DNA of 64,000 nucleotides from the NCBI GenBank assembly GCA_028583605.1, contig CM053330.1:29338598-29402597 (forward strand), in the 5' to 3' direction. A model generated the notes under the pieces. That model ran no database searches. It saw only the letters and a list, made by a program, of their open reading frames with translations, and was not told where the DNA came from. Below are positions 23,222-34,904 of the stretch, piece by piece. The stretch is from Dastarcus helophoroides. Taxonomy: Eukaryota; Arthropoda; Insecta; Coleoptera; Bothrideridae. The stretch's first letter is position 1. Every line of letters starts with the position of its first letter. The position numbers and the translations under genes are program-made.

Positions 23222-24430
23222 TTTTTTTAAATATTTAATCCACTCGCAAAGCATGACCCTATTATGCCTTCAAAGCACCGCGAATAGGTTGCGGAAACAA
23301 GGATAGACGGCGATGAACCACCTTCTTCAACAAGGATAGGTTGTAATTTTTGGGGAAAATTCCGTTCAGTAACAAGTTCCACAGCTTTGTAAATTCTACA
23401 GAAAAATGAGTTTTGGTAAACAGTCCTCACTGGAATAAGCTGGACCGCACAGGAATTTGCTGTCTCCGACTACCTTGTAAAAATCTTGCCCTTGGGACGA
23501 TCAATCCTATTAGCTTCGGCGAGCATCTTCCATGAAAGTACTTGTAGAAAAGTGGTAAGTCCCCAACCACCTGTCTGTGCTCTAGTGTTTTGAGAGAATA
23601 GGTCATACTCTCGTCATCAATTAGCCAAATCGCTCTTTTTTGAATTAAATCCAAAAAAGCTAAAGTGTCCTTTGGAATGAACTCCAAACATAAGAACACT
23701 ATTTTAGTGTTGGCTTTATTTAAGCTTTGTGTAGTGTGAGTAGCTGATGAGATGTGAAGTTTTTTTAGCCTTAAAAAGAAAGCCTAGCTCCTGAAAGGCG
23801 GATTTGGGATTTGGTACATGATTGTCCTTCCAAAAGAAGTTGGTGCTCGCAATTACTTCTAGAATAGACTGCTTAAATTTCATCGTCCATGAGTATATTT
23901 GTTGCATTATCTCTTGATGTTTTCTTAGAGAAAACCGCGGCTGAGTTTTTGAGGTGTTGAAGTCGACTAGATTATTCTTACCCCATTCTAGAATGATTTT
24001 AAGATCCCGATTAATCATCTGTATGTTATCTGCAGTTCCCTTAGTTGATCTAAATGTAACGACGGATAATGGTTTGTCGGAGAAAAAAGATGACCCCATG
24101 CTACTATCATCTGCATAACTGTATATCAAATGGTAAGTTGAAGCTAAGAGATCGTTTATGTGTAGCAGAAATAGAGTGGAAGGTAGGATAAACCCCTGAG
24201 GCACCTCTGCATTAATAGCAGATGTCTCGAATGAAATGGCATCGACGACAACCTGAAGAGATCTATCAGCGAGAAAAGTGGTTATAAAATGACAGAGTCC
24301 AGGAGGAAGACCATCGGATGTTAATTTGGCGGAAAGAGATCGGTGCCAGACTCTGTCGAAAGCCTTTGAAATATCCAATGCCACAATCCTAGCCTCGCTA
24401 TGTTTTTCCATAGCTGAAGGCAACAAAGAT
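23222..24430 (-). mobile_element. CR1/Jockey-type LINE, 5'-truncated
   Basis: Minus-strand RT at 23716-24426 has ALDISKAFDRVWHRSL, INAEVPQGFILPSTLFLLHI and YSYADDSS (catalytic YADD). The C-terminal thumb region is at 23427-23699 (LDLIQKRAIWLIDDESM, YFHGRCSPKL). The 3' end (GCGAGTGGATTAAATATTT and an A-run) is at 23222. A frameshift separates the two open parts and the endonuclease half is missing. The LINE fragments at 8165, 11352 and perhaps 32880-34420 belong to related elements. Confidence 0.82.
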
Positions 24431-24512
24431 ATAGGGCGACTTCCCTACCCGAAATGAATATTCGCCGAAAAAATTTACGATGATACGAATTGAAATGTCA
24501 ATAGAAAAAAAT

Positions 24513-24585
24513 CACAGATTTCGCAATCCTTGCAACCAACGGAGACATTGGAAATGATAACACCAAATAGGAACATAATTAACAC
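24513..24585. repeat. 73-bp direct repeat, left copy
   Basis: Starts CACAGATTTCGCAATCC and ends ACATAATTAACAC. It is repeated at 27117-27189 with three mismatches. The pair brackets the FNTB segment. Confidence 0.9.
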
Positions 24586-25290
24586 GACTTTAAAATCAAA
24601 GTCCATTGGGGGTTTGCCCTTTTATCAAAATACATCGCTAAAAATCGGAAAAAAACTTAAGTTTATGTTATTATTATTTTTTGTGTAAAATTTTTATTGT
24701 AAAATACTAGAAAATTTGTTTTTAAAATAAATTGTTTGAAGAATTTTCAATTTTTTTTAATATAATGACTACAATTTTTATTTTTTTTTTGAATCGCATT
24801 GCAAACTCCAGATTTCTAGAAATTCTGATTTTACTTTCGAAATTTCGGTTTGTTTTAAATTTGTTTATAAATAATGATTTTTTCGTTATAAAATAATCTA
24901 GAAATTTCGGTATTTCCCAATAATTTAAATTTAAATTCGATTTTTTTAATAAATTTCGATTTATTTTTCAGTTTTGACCTTTAATTAAAAATGTCACCAT
25001 TTGCTGCATTTTTCTAATTTTTTGATTATTTTCGTTTTTTTTTTCAAAGTTACGATTTTAATATTGGAATGACCTTTTATTCTTAAAAGTTCAGTAATTT
25101 TTTTTTACAAAATTCAAACTTCATTCCTGTAGTCTCGATTCAAATTTCGAAATTTTGATTTTTTTTTTTCTTAAAATTTCGAAGCAGCACTCAAATACAA
25201 TTTAGGTTATTATTCTTTGGTATCCAGGAAAGATCCTGACTACGGTTCTGGGTTTATATTTGATTTTACTATCATATTTTAATCTCTTGT
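24586..25290. other. AT-rich DNA upstream of FNTB exons
   Basis: AT-rich spacer with long T-runs. No FNTB N-terminal exon and no other gene was found in it. Confidence 0.5.
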
Positions 25291-25301
25291 TGTGCTTTTA
25301 G

Positions 25302-26574
25302 ATGTCAAAATTCCACTGGTGGGTTTGGAGGGGGTCCTGGACAATTGTCCCATTTGGCCCCAACTTATGCAGCTGTTAATGCCTTAATTATACTAGGGAC
25401 AAAAGAAGCTTACAATTGTGATAAACAGGTGGATAATTGGGATTTAATTTTTTTGTGAATACTCGTTTGGATTTTATAGGAAAACGCTATTAGATTTTTT
25501 GTGGAGCATACGTGAAAGCAACGGCTCATTTCGAATACATGTTGGAGGAGAAGTTAATATAAGAGGTGTATATTGTGCTTTAGCTGTAGCGAGTGTTACA
25601 AATATTTTAAATGAAAAATTATGCAGTGGAGTAGCTGAATGGGTGTTGAGGTGAGATTAATTGTACATTTTTTAATAGTTTTCAAAACACCCCCTGAAAG
25701 TAAAATATTAAAAGTAGTTTTTGTATATTTGTTTCTTATTAATGTATCACTTGTTTTAAATCAATTTTAGTTGTCAGACATATGAAGGTGGATTTTCTAG
25801 AGTACCTGGTATGGAAGCCCATGGATAGTTACACATTTTGCGGCTTGGCATCACTAATTTTACTTAGAAAACCACATTTGTGCGATGTACAAGGGTTATT
25901 AGTAAGTTGGAAGCTTGATTTTTAAACCATTCCAGCCCAGAGTTACGTTTTCACATATGAAACCAATATGAAAACGCAACGCTGGGCATGATTGGATTAA
26001 CATAAATCTGTGAGCTAAAGTCACAATCAAAGATGATAAGATGTATTTTAGAGGTGGCTTGTAAATAGACAGATGAAGTTTGAAGGCGGATTTCAAGGGA
26101 GAACCAACAAATTAGTTGATGGCTGTTATTCCTTTTGGCAAGGAGGCACTTTTGCACTGATTCATAGTTTATTAGGTACTGGGTGCTGTTAAAATAGCGT
26201 CATCTTGTAATTTTCATAACATTTTTAGGTCATAATGCGGGTGATGGATACCTATTTAACATCGGAGCATTACAAGAGTACATATTAACTTGCTGTCAAC
26301 ACAATAATGGCGGTTTAATAGATAAACCCACTAAACATAGAGATGAGTATCACTCATGTTATGTTTTAAGTGGACTTTCAGTTGCTCAACATTTTGGTAA
26401 CAACGTGTATGTTTTAAAAAATGACAGAAACGAAGTTGTATGTAAAAGAAACTCTTTACTTGCTTTAAATACATTTCGTTTTGTTTTTAGGCTAATATAC
26501 ATCCTGTTTACAATATAAAAATGGATTTACTCCGAAAAGGCTTAATTTGTTTTAGTGAAATGGTACCATTATAA
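25302..26574 (+). pseudogene. FNTB: Farnesyltransferase beta subunit, 3' part (six exons)
   Basis: Protein farnesyltransferase beta catalyses farnesyl transfer to CaaX cysteines in the cytosol. Exons: 25302-25428 (GGFGGGPGQLSHLAPTYAAV), 25480-25650 (IHVGGEVNIRGVYCA), 25771-25901 (GGFSRVPGMEAHG), 26052-26175 (EGGFQGRTNKLVDGCYSFW), 26229-26437 (CCQHNNGGLIDKPTK, YHSCYVLSGLS), 26491-26574 (HPVYNI, stop). Zinc-ligand positions known for the family, the D and C of VDGC and the H of YHSC, are kept. All introns have GT/AG ends. Two faults: the exon 1-2 join is out of frame, and one extra base lies near 25828 after GMEAHG. The first ~120-130 residues are missing upstream. Either a decayed duplicate or a gene with assembly errors; introns exclude a retrocopy. 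Confidence 0.85.
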
Positions 26575-26579
26575 ATAAA

Positions 26580-27110
26580 AAACGCATTTTTTATACCGAT
26601 GGAATTTATGCCTTTACATTATATTATGATACAAAATAAAATTTAATTTCAGTACTCATTCTGTTTCATTTTATCGATTTAATGCAAATAGCATGTGAGT
26701 TAAAAAATACATTTCGAAAAAAAGGTATTTTAAAATAAAGATTCCGAAAAAATTATTCAAAATGTTCACAAAAAGCAGAACTTTGAGAAAAAATTGCGAA
26801 TTTTGAAAAGATAAGAATATGGAAAAAAGTCGAAACTTAGAAATAGGTTAAAATTTCGTCAAAAAAGTCAAAATTTTTTAGGGAAATTGTGAGAAGAAAA
26901 AACACGATTTTTAGGATAATCGGTATTTGAAAAAAGATAAATTAAAGAAAAATCGTCCATATGGCGAAGCCATTTCTCAAAAAATGACAAAGATGAGTTT
27001 ACCGCGCTGTTATCTGACAGATGATTTGACAAATGTTTTGTAAGTTTAACTGAAGATTACAGAAAAACTGTGAACGGTGAAAAATTGTAGGCCATTTCTA
27101 CATCTGTAGA
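26580..27110. other. FNTB downstream, AT-rich
   Basis: AATAAA at about 26575 and again near 26635 are candidate poly(A) signals for the FNTB copy. The rest is AT-rich spacer with no gene seen. Confidence 0.5.
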
Positions 27111-27116
27111 AAAATT

Positions 27117-27189
27117 CACAGATTTCGCAATCCCTGCAATCAACGGAGACATTGGAAATGATAACACCAAATAGAAACATAATTAACAC
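27117..27189. repeat. 73-bp direct repeat, right copy
   Basis: 96% identical to 24513-24585 by direct comparison (three substitutions). On the minus strand it is preceded by TTAAATAAAGTGTTAATTAT, which contains a poly(A) signal and could belong to an LTR. That reading is inference. Confidence 0.9.
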
Positions 27190-28850
27190 TTTATTTAACA
27201 TACAAGGTTATACAGAGTATTTACAAATTTCAAAGACAACGCTTGGCAGTTGATTCGGAATGATAAATAAATACGAATTACGAAAAAAAAAATGATAAAA
27301 AATGTTTACTTTTCGAATTGCAGACTTTCCAAAGTTGTTAAAAAAAATAATTTAATTAATAATTTCATTACCTCTTTACCGATCGTGTTGAAATATGAAA
27401 CCTTTATTTATTTAGATTAAATTGTCGCCACGACAATTATCTATGTATCTTCGAAGTAGTAAATAATAATAATTACATAAAATATGATTTGATTTAAAGC
27501 AAAACGTATTACGTTTAGTTTTTATTTTTTTATAAGTGATTAAACTGATTAAAATGTCGTTAAGGCTGAATGTGTTGAAAGTGTTTGCAGATGTGTCTTA
27601 CACCACATGAATTTTATGGCCCTTCACAGATTGTTTTAACCCCCTGGTTGGATAAGTAGTACATTTCAGAAATTTGTCATTCCGACAAGTGGTTCCACGT
27701 GATATTCTGTCATCCCTATTTTTTCCAAGTTTAAGAATCATTTTATTGACACTGAATGTGCCTCGCCCATTTTTCTTTCCTTTTTGAAAGGCAACGTTAC
27801 AATGAATAGACCACAGGTTGCTCGTAAGTAGTAATTGTCTTAAAAGTGTTATTTCCTGGTCTTTTCTTCTTGGAATGAAAGTATTTTGTTTTCAGTTTCT
27901 TCTTGATCCTAACATTTATTGCCCCGGTCATGTAATTGTTCTTCCTGACAAGAATTTATGGTCTTTGAGTTGCATGTCATATTTTTGTTTCTTTGAATGG
28001 ACTTTTAAATGACCAGCTGCATTCAACCCAATTTAATTTCTTGAAAATAAAGTTATTTTTTTCTGATTTCAATGGAATTGCTAATTACTCCCAAAATAAA
28101 CTTGTTTCAGTTAATAAATCTATTTAGATTATTTCGCATTGAAATCAGGATCATCGAAAAATACATTAGAGGGTAGTTGAATGGCAAATTTATCAATCTT
28201 AAAAATTGAGGTTGGTTCTTTGATTTTGTTTATCATATTCCAGATCACACGTGAATTCGTTTAGATATGATTTTATTCATACATATGTACATTACTTCAA
28301 ACTATTTTAAAGAAAATTGCAATTTTTTAACTAATCCTGAAGTAATGATGTTCGCTTGACACCCTGGATTTAACAATGCTGGACATTGTTTAAAGTTACT
28401 GCACCTATTTCTAATTAAAACTAGAGCTGTACTGGTTGTACTGATTGCCATTTTCGCTTTGCATGATCGTTTAATTTTTCCGCTACTATGGGAATAATAA
28501 ATAAAATTAATTCCCTTTTTTGCCGAAAGCTCTAATCTAAAACCTTTATTACAGTTAATTATTTGTCTTAGACCGGGTTGTGTGGTTCTTGTGAATTAAA
28601 AAATGTTTAGGACGGTTGTGACCTGTTCTTTTATTTTAAAGCGGTCTTGCAGCAACTCTATTGCATAATTAATTAATAATAATGATTAGCTGATAATGAC
28701 AATGATTCAATAACGTCACTTGAATCTCCTTCCACAGAATCGCAAAGATAATGAAATTTCTTAATATCAAAAAGTCGCTTGTCCTAATGAACTGACCACT
28801 TAAATGAATCTAAAAACAAAAATGGGAAGCGATGAGGGCTTTAAATTAGC
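27190..28850 (-). mobile_element. BEL/Pao-type retroelement remnant
   Basis: The best support is a minus-strand frame at 28302-28451 (49 aa) with TSTALVLIRN and CPALLNPGCQANIITSGL. This matches the aspartic-protease region of BEL/Pao Pol, where DSG is expected; here NPG replaces it, so the catalytic Asp is gone. The minus strand at 27590-27900 is open in stretches (NGRGTFSVNKMILKLGK, RGTTCRNDKFLKCTTYP) but I do not recognise it. 27190-27440 (AATAAA, TGTCGTGGCGACAATTTAATC near 27440) could be LTR-derived. Boundaries are guesses. Confidence 0.4.
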
Positions 28851-28859
28851 AACAGATAT

Positions 28860-30500
28860 AGTATTTAATTATCTCGAGCCTTTTAATAATGACAGAGTGA
28901 GTCTGATTGAATTAATAAATTTCAATTTATGTCAGTTAAAATTTTATCGGATGTTCAAATGAAAAAGTCATCAAGTGTGCTCTAAGTTTTTTTAGAAGAG
29001 AACGTAGTGAACCCGGCATTCGATTACTTATTGATTATTTTGGTTGATCCATCAAGGGTCATTTTGACGTCTTATTTATCCAAAAAGGTTAAAATTTTCT
29101 AACCTAAAAAAAATCGTCTAGAAATCTATTTTACTCTTATTTTTACTCTTATTTTTACTCTTCTTTACAAAATTATGCGTTTATGCTTTCAAAATATTTA
29201 TAAACACAAATTTTGGACTTTTCCGAAATTTAATAATTTTTTCCACAATTTCCAATTTTTAAAATTTTTACATTAAACTTGCAATTTTTGTGTTTTTTCT
29301 TAAAACTTCGGATTTCAAACTGATTCAAAATTTGAACATCAGTCTTGCGAGTCTAACCCAAGATATTGCATTAAAAAAATAAATATAGAGTATTTTCTTG
29401 AAATTATGACTTTTTCACAAAATTCCTCAACCTTTCAAAATGTCATTTATTTTTCTTAGACTGTCAATAAATATTTACGTTTTGCTTAAAATTTTCATGT
29501 TAAATAATAAATTCTAAATATTTCTAAAGATTTTGACTTATTTTCGAAATTGTGACCTAAAAAATTCTTAAAATTATAAATATATAAACTCGAAAACTCA
29601 AGATGTCAACTTTTTTTTCGAAATTTAACATCCCCTTTTTAATTAAATCATGAGTGGTGGGTTTCCTCAAATTTTAAAATCCCAAAATTCAAACTTTACT
29701 TTCTACTCTTATTTCCAACACCAATAAAGGTTTCAACCAGTGTTAAAGCTTTAATTTTTTATTTTTAAGGTTTTGAATTTAATCTAGACTCTTTTTTTAA
29801 GAACACAAGCAATTTATTTAAAATCTTGACTTTAAATGAAATATTTTAATTTTTTCAAATGATTTTAATTTAGTTGCAAAATTTTATCTTTAACCTCAAA
29901 ATGTTGACATATGTTTTGAAATTTTAGAACAATATGAATTTTTTGAAATCCTGGAATATTTTCCTAAAATTGTCTATTTTTTTTACTGTTTTTCTCGCAA
30001 CTTTTCTGAATTCAAAATTTTGGCCTTATTTAGCTATTTTTTTTTCGACCTTAATATCGAAGTATTGGACTTGAGATTTCGAGTTAAAACTTGAATATTC
30101 AAATTTTTTTTTCGACTTTTTTCTATTTTTAAGGTTATTTCTGCAATGTTTATCTTTTCTAAATTTACAGTTTCCATTAGCCAAGTTTCTTCTGAAAGAT
30201 TATTTTTTAAATTGAAATATACTCGTATAACCAAATAGACTACGAAATAATTTAAATCAAAATAATATTAAGGCATCTATGCTCATGGTTCTTGAAAGAA
30301 ATATTTTAGTACAAAGCGAAAACAATGAAATATTAAAATATATTTAATCTACAAGCAAAAATTTGTCGACTTTACTGTAAAAGTAATCTACATTTATTTG
30401 AGCCCTAAAAATTATAAGGGCAGATATTTTACCATATTCGTTTACTGAGTACTTCAAGTTTTTCAATACAGTACGTGAATTGGATTTAGGGTTAGAGTTT
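28860..30500. repeat. AT-rich degenerate spacer
   Basis: Mostly TTTTCGAAATTT / AAAATTTTGAC-like words. The minus-strand frame at 30034-30234 is compositional. No gene seen. Confidence 0.55.
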
Positions 30501-30604
30501 ACAGCATAATAATGGAATTATAACCCAGCAGTTAAGGGCTGCTGACTTGGGTAGCCCGTGTAAACTTCAGAACCTTTAAGTTTGCGCATCTTTACATGCT
30601 CACG

Positions 30605-30748
30605 TTACCGCCTATTGTGTTCAGTTTTTGTTAGCGGTGTTTTCGTACTTAACTCACTAGAATCTCTATTTTCAATCTCTCGTAAACGTTTTTTACGCTC
30701 TCGATATGTCTTACACTTTTCGCTATTTTTCAAACTCTTAATATCCAT
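30605..30748 (-). CDS. Small basic ORF, probably TE-derived
   Basis: 47-residue frame starting MDIKSLKNSEKCKTYRERKK. The motif of the type EKxxxYRERKK recurs in weaker form near the end as PLTKTEHNRR and, beyond the TAA, REHVKMRK. Such short basic repeats are common at the N-termini of transposon-encoded proteins in insects, so I infer a TE remnant. It lies in a less AT-rich island (30500-31080) with no other recognised gene. Confidence 0.3.
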   Translation of the reverse strand: MDIKSLKNSEKCKTYRERKKRLREIENRDSSELSTKTPLTKTEHNRR

Positions 30749-30779
30749 AGCTGATAGACTTATCCAATGAGACGTCACT

Positions 30780-31100
30780 GGATTAAACGAATATGGTGCA
30801 CTGCGGTGAACTGTAAACTTAACATTCTCCCATAGTTTTCACGCCGGCCTCTCAACGCCGAGAGCGCTCAACTGGCGAGTATGTCAGAGCGAGCGACACC
30901 GTATACTCTCAAGCTTGAACGAAAACCCGAAACTTCACCTCATATCTCAACATAAACATTTCCAATGTTAAAACGGCTGATTGTATATTTAAGCATGTAA
31001 ATAATTTCCGAAATTGTCACTGAGCTCAAGGCTTTCCAATACATGCTTCAATCGTCACACGTACGTGCGGCAGCAGCATTGCACTCAAAGGACATATTCT
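30780..31100. other. GC-richer island, unassigned
   Basis: Contains CACGCCGGCCTCTCAACGCC and GAGCGCTC, unusual for the surrounding DNA. No open frame or known element end was recognised. It may be part of the TE that holds the ORF at 30605-30748. Confidence 0.35.
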
Positions 31101-31139
31101 TATACCTAATCTATTTTATTATATTAGCTTATATTTCAT

Positions 31140-32870
31140 ATTGCCAAATTGCCATAGGAAATAAAATACAAATCATAGTTATGGTACGAGTTACGAATTA
31201 GTACGAATTAGTCGACTCTTGATAAGTTAAATACGTAAACTAAAAATGGATATTTGGAAATTTTCCTTTGATAAGTTTCACGTTTTTACTTGTCAAATTT
31301 ATATAATGTTAAGGTCGCTAGATTTTATTCTTCGTTTTTACTAATTAACAAAATAAAAAAAACATAGAACAAACGAATACGTAAAAATAATTAATGTATG
31401 TTCTTATATTTTCTGAAGGGTATTTTCTAGAAATTTTGATTATTTTCTCAAAATTTCGAGTTGAAATTAAAAATTCTAAATTTTTTTCCTTAATTCTACC
31501 TCTCTGTAAGCACATAATCGATTTCGTTAATTTACTTTTCAAAATTCGAAGTACGTATACAAATTTTTTTGCAGAATTCTGGTGTTTTTTCTCAAAAATG
31601 TTTTACTTCTGATTCTCAAATTTTCTTTACATTCCAACCCTTTTCGAAATTTCGATTATTTTTAGAAATTTTTGAAATATCAACTTCTTTTGTAAAATTC
31701 TTTCAACTTTCTTTTAATTTTTGATTTAAATTCAACATTTCGACTTTTCCAAAGATTTCTCTCTTTTGATAAACATATTTATACGTTTTTTGACCTTATT
31801 TGCAAAATATTCATTTTAGTTTAAAAACTCAAACTTTTTTTTTAAATTCAAGTTTGGACTTATAATTTTCCTCTTATTTAAACACAATTTTTAGTTGAGA
31901 CTTTTGATATTAGTTTTTATTTAATATTTTGAAATAATTTAGCAATATCTACATTTTTATTTTGCCTTTTTGAATTAAAATCGAAATTTCTAAAACCATG
32001 ATTTTATAAATTTCGATTTTCTTAAAATTTTCAGTTTAGCTCGAAATATTTTGTATAATGTTAGCGTTTTCTTTTGTTCAAAATTTTAATTTTTTCCAAA
32101 GATCTTTATTTTACAATTTCAGATTTTTTTTCTAAATTTCTTACTTTGCGCTAAATATTGTGTCCTTCAATTTTTTCAAATTTTAATCTTTGTCACGAAA
32201 TTTCTACTTTTTAAAAATAATTTCGAGTTTTTTCGGTTTTTTCTCCATATTTAAATTTTTTCTAAATATTTCGGTGAAGTCAACATTTTTAATTATAAAA
32301 AATTTGACTTTAACTTCGAAGCTTCTAAATTTTGTTTGATAAAGTTGTTTTCTTTTTTATCCTTTTAATTTTCTGTCAAAATTTCCGCTTTTCTTGAAGG
32401 TTTTTAGATTCACCTTTTTCCTTTCCAAAATAAATTCAAAGTTTCGGACATAAATCGAAATTACAATTTATAATGGAAGCTTCTATTAAAATTTTTTTAT
32501 TTCTTTTTTAATATCTAATATTCCTAATTTCGTCTTTGATCTGAAATTTGATGCTGCTCTGAAATGTTCAAAAATCACTTATTTTGAAGAAAATACTAGG
32601 TAATTCTAAAAATGTTTTGAAAATATTAAATTTGAAAGATTTAAATATCGAGACTGAAGTCGAACTTTCGAGTTTTGAATTATAATCCAAATTTAGAGGT
32701 TATGATTGGAAATTTTACGCAAAAGTAAAAAATGAGCACTAAGTAAAAGACCAAGACGTTTATTGATGTAACAACTCAACTTTTTCTTTAAATTTTGCCA
32801 TATTGCTCATTTCGAAGAAGTTTATGTGTCTCTAACATATAAAAAGGGGTGAGTTGGACCCGCCCCCCCT
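31140..32870. repeat. AT-rich degenerate spacer
   Basis: Same AT-rich words as at 6640-9740. Open frames at 31345-31542 and 31394-31612 overlap on opposite strands and are compositional. Confidence 0.55.
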
Positions 32871-32879
32871 CCGAACGAA

Positions 32880-34420
32880 AATCTTAGCTACGTGCCTGCT
32901 GTGTGTTGCCTGAAAACAACTGCAGGCATCGAAGTGCCAACTTTAAGAAGAATAAGAAGTTCTGCGTTTCGACAATCAAGGTTGGAATTTTCAAAAAACA
33001 TTAAGAATAGCAGGTCGGCCTTTTCCTTTGAAGTAGTCGCAATATTGTTGTTATCATCGAGTAAAGGTGGAAAATTTGAAGAAGTAAAATTCTTTCCAAT
33101 CGACTTTTCAAATCCCCAAAAGGACCTGAAACCGTTCGGACAGTTGATAAACCTCTTGCACATTTTACGATCAAAATCACTTTTTGCTTCGTCAATAAGA
33201 TGTTTACAAAAATTTCATGCATTTACAAAGGTGGTCCGAGTCTCGAGTGAGGGATTATTTCGCCAACGACGATATGCGAGATTTTTGCAGGAGACAGACC
33301 CCAGCACATTTTTTGCTGAACCAAGATTTACTGGAGCAGACTTCTTTTGGGAATGGGGAATTGAGCATTCCATGCCAACCAGGATAGTTTCAGTGATGGA
33401 TTCGGCGACTGAGAAAGAGTTGTCTGAGTTAAAGCAGACTTCTTGCCATGGGAAAACTACTAAGAACTCTCTTCATTCTTCCCAGTTTGCAGAGTTAAAA
33501 TGCTAAAACCTACGGGGTTGTGTCTAAGAAGGAAGTAATATATGAAGCGAGTGAGAGACTGCTACAAGGCTTTTCATCGGAATTTCCAAGCAGTGATGTC
33601 ACAGTGATTTTATACGATTTCAAAGAATTTGTAAGGAAAAGGTCAAGTAGATTTGGTTGATGGATATCTACATCAGGAATTATTGTGGGTTCTTCAACTA
33701 ATTGCGATAATTCACAAGTGATGGCGAAGCCTCTGCCACTCTTCCGCGTCATCAGTTCGCTAAGAAAACCTTAAGCCAGTGGATACTGTGTACATTGAAG
33801 TCACCGAAAAGGACAACCTCAGCGTTTGGATAATTTGTCTGTAGGTGATCAGATACAAATAAAGTGAACAAATGAATATTACTTCGCTTTTGGAGCAGAT
33901 TTTCAGTCAAATCACATCATGAGCATCAGATTCCAGTTCTTTTTTTCGTTGATAGGTCAGGTCGCTTTGCGTAAAAGCACAAATTCCTCTCTTGTGTAGA
34001 AATTTTGTGTGTAGGTCCTAATTAGGGCAAAGCAAATGAAACGTATTGATGGATGGGGAGACTTGGGTTTCTGTCATAGACACTACATGGACTCTTTCAT
34101 TTTGTAAGTGTTGATGAACCGAGTTTAGATTTGAGTTTAGCCTCCGAATGTTACAGAATTGAATTTTAAATGAATTATTTAAAAGGGACTTGGCCTGTGG
34201 CACATTAAAATTTTCTGTCGATTTTGGATTCCCTCGCACGCCCTTCATCCAGACATTCGAACGGGAATGTAGTTTATGTCCGGAATTTTTTGCACGAATA
34301 GAATCCATCATCTTTGTTTTTAAAAATTACAAGAAAAAATCAGAGGAGATGAAAAAATAAAATAAGGAAAAGGACAGGATAAGGAAAGAAGGCTAACAGG
34401 GACCGACTAACGTGTCGGAG
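32880..34420 (-). mobile_element. CR1/Jockey-type LINE, 5' half
   Basis: Minus-strand endonuclease: 34018-34311 contains FKIQFCNIRRLNSNLNSVHQ and VVSMTETQVSPSI (the catalytic E region). 33510-33752 carries the C-terminal endonuclease part with VDIHQPNLLDLFLTN. The linker before RT is at 32888-33222 (FGDLKSRLER; FPPLLDD). RT and 3' end are absent. Several frame changes. It lies about 0.4 kb upstream of takeout-like gene 3. Confidence 0.7.
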
Positions 34421-34736
34421 ACAGACATATAAAGCATGATTTCCCTGCCTCCTAAAGACACGTGGACTGGAGTCTACCACCTAATTAATTAATATTGCCA
34501 TAATTTCTTGCGAATGCGAATGCGAATATTAAAAAAAGATGCCAATATTCACGAATGGAAATGGGAATACTCGTTACATCACTATAACATAAATAGTAAA
34601 ATCTAGTCATTTTTAATATAAGGTCTTAAATATTTCAAAAATGATTAAAATTATTTTTAGATATAGAAACATCATTCATAAAATATACCTAAGATCTAAA
34701 AATACAAAAATATACTATACAAAAATAATTAGTACT

Positions 34737-34780
34737 GTCCAATTAAGAATTTTAACGACCTTGATAAATAACATCTCATA
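34737..34780 (+). promoter_or_regulatory. Conserved upstream block, gene 3
   Basis: TACTGTCCAATTAAGAATTT followed by CGACCTTGATAAATA, the inverted counterpart of the gene 4 block at 53311-53352, about 125-168 bp before the ATG. Confidence 0.45.
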
Positions 34781-34864
34781 TAAGACAAATTGTCCTCATT
34801 ACTAATCAAAAACATTTACCCTTATCATCAAGATCAATTACCACCATTATTAGAAGTATTTGCT

Positions 34865-34873
34865 TATAAAAGG
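34865..34873 (+). promoter_or_regulatory. TATA box of takeout-like gene 3
   Basis: TATAAAAGG, 32 bp before the ATG at 34905. Confidence 0.7.
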
Positions 34874-34904
34874 CGTTGCACGTTTCAGGATATTAAGTCT
34901 CAAA

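Noticed and set aside
25930..25985. Palindromic stretch around GTTACGTTTTCACATATG in an FNTB intron as a transposon
   Set aside because: Short imperfect inverted repeat of about 25 nt arms, no target duplication and no terminal signature; may be chance or a tiny remnant.
32892..33506. 204-residue plus-strand frame
   Set aside because: Runs antisense through the CR1/Jockey-type LINE linker and endonuclease; contains no recognisable domain.
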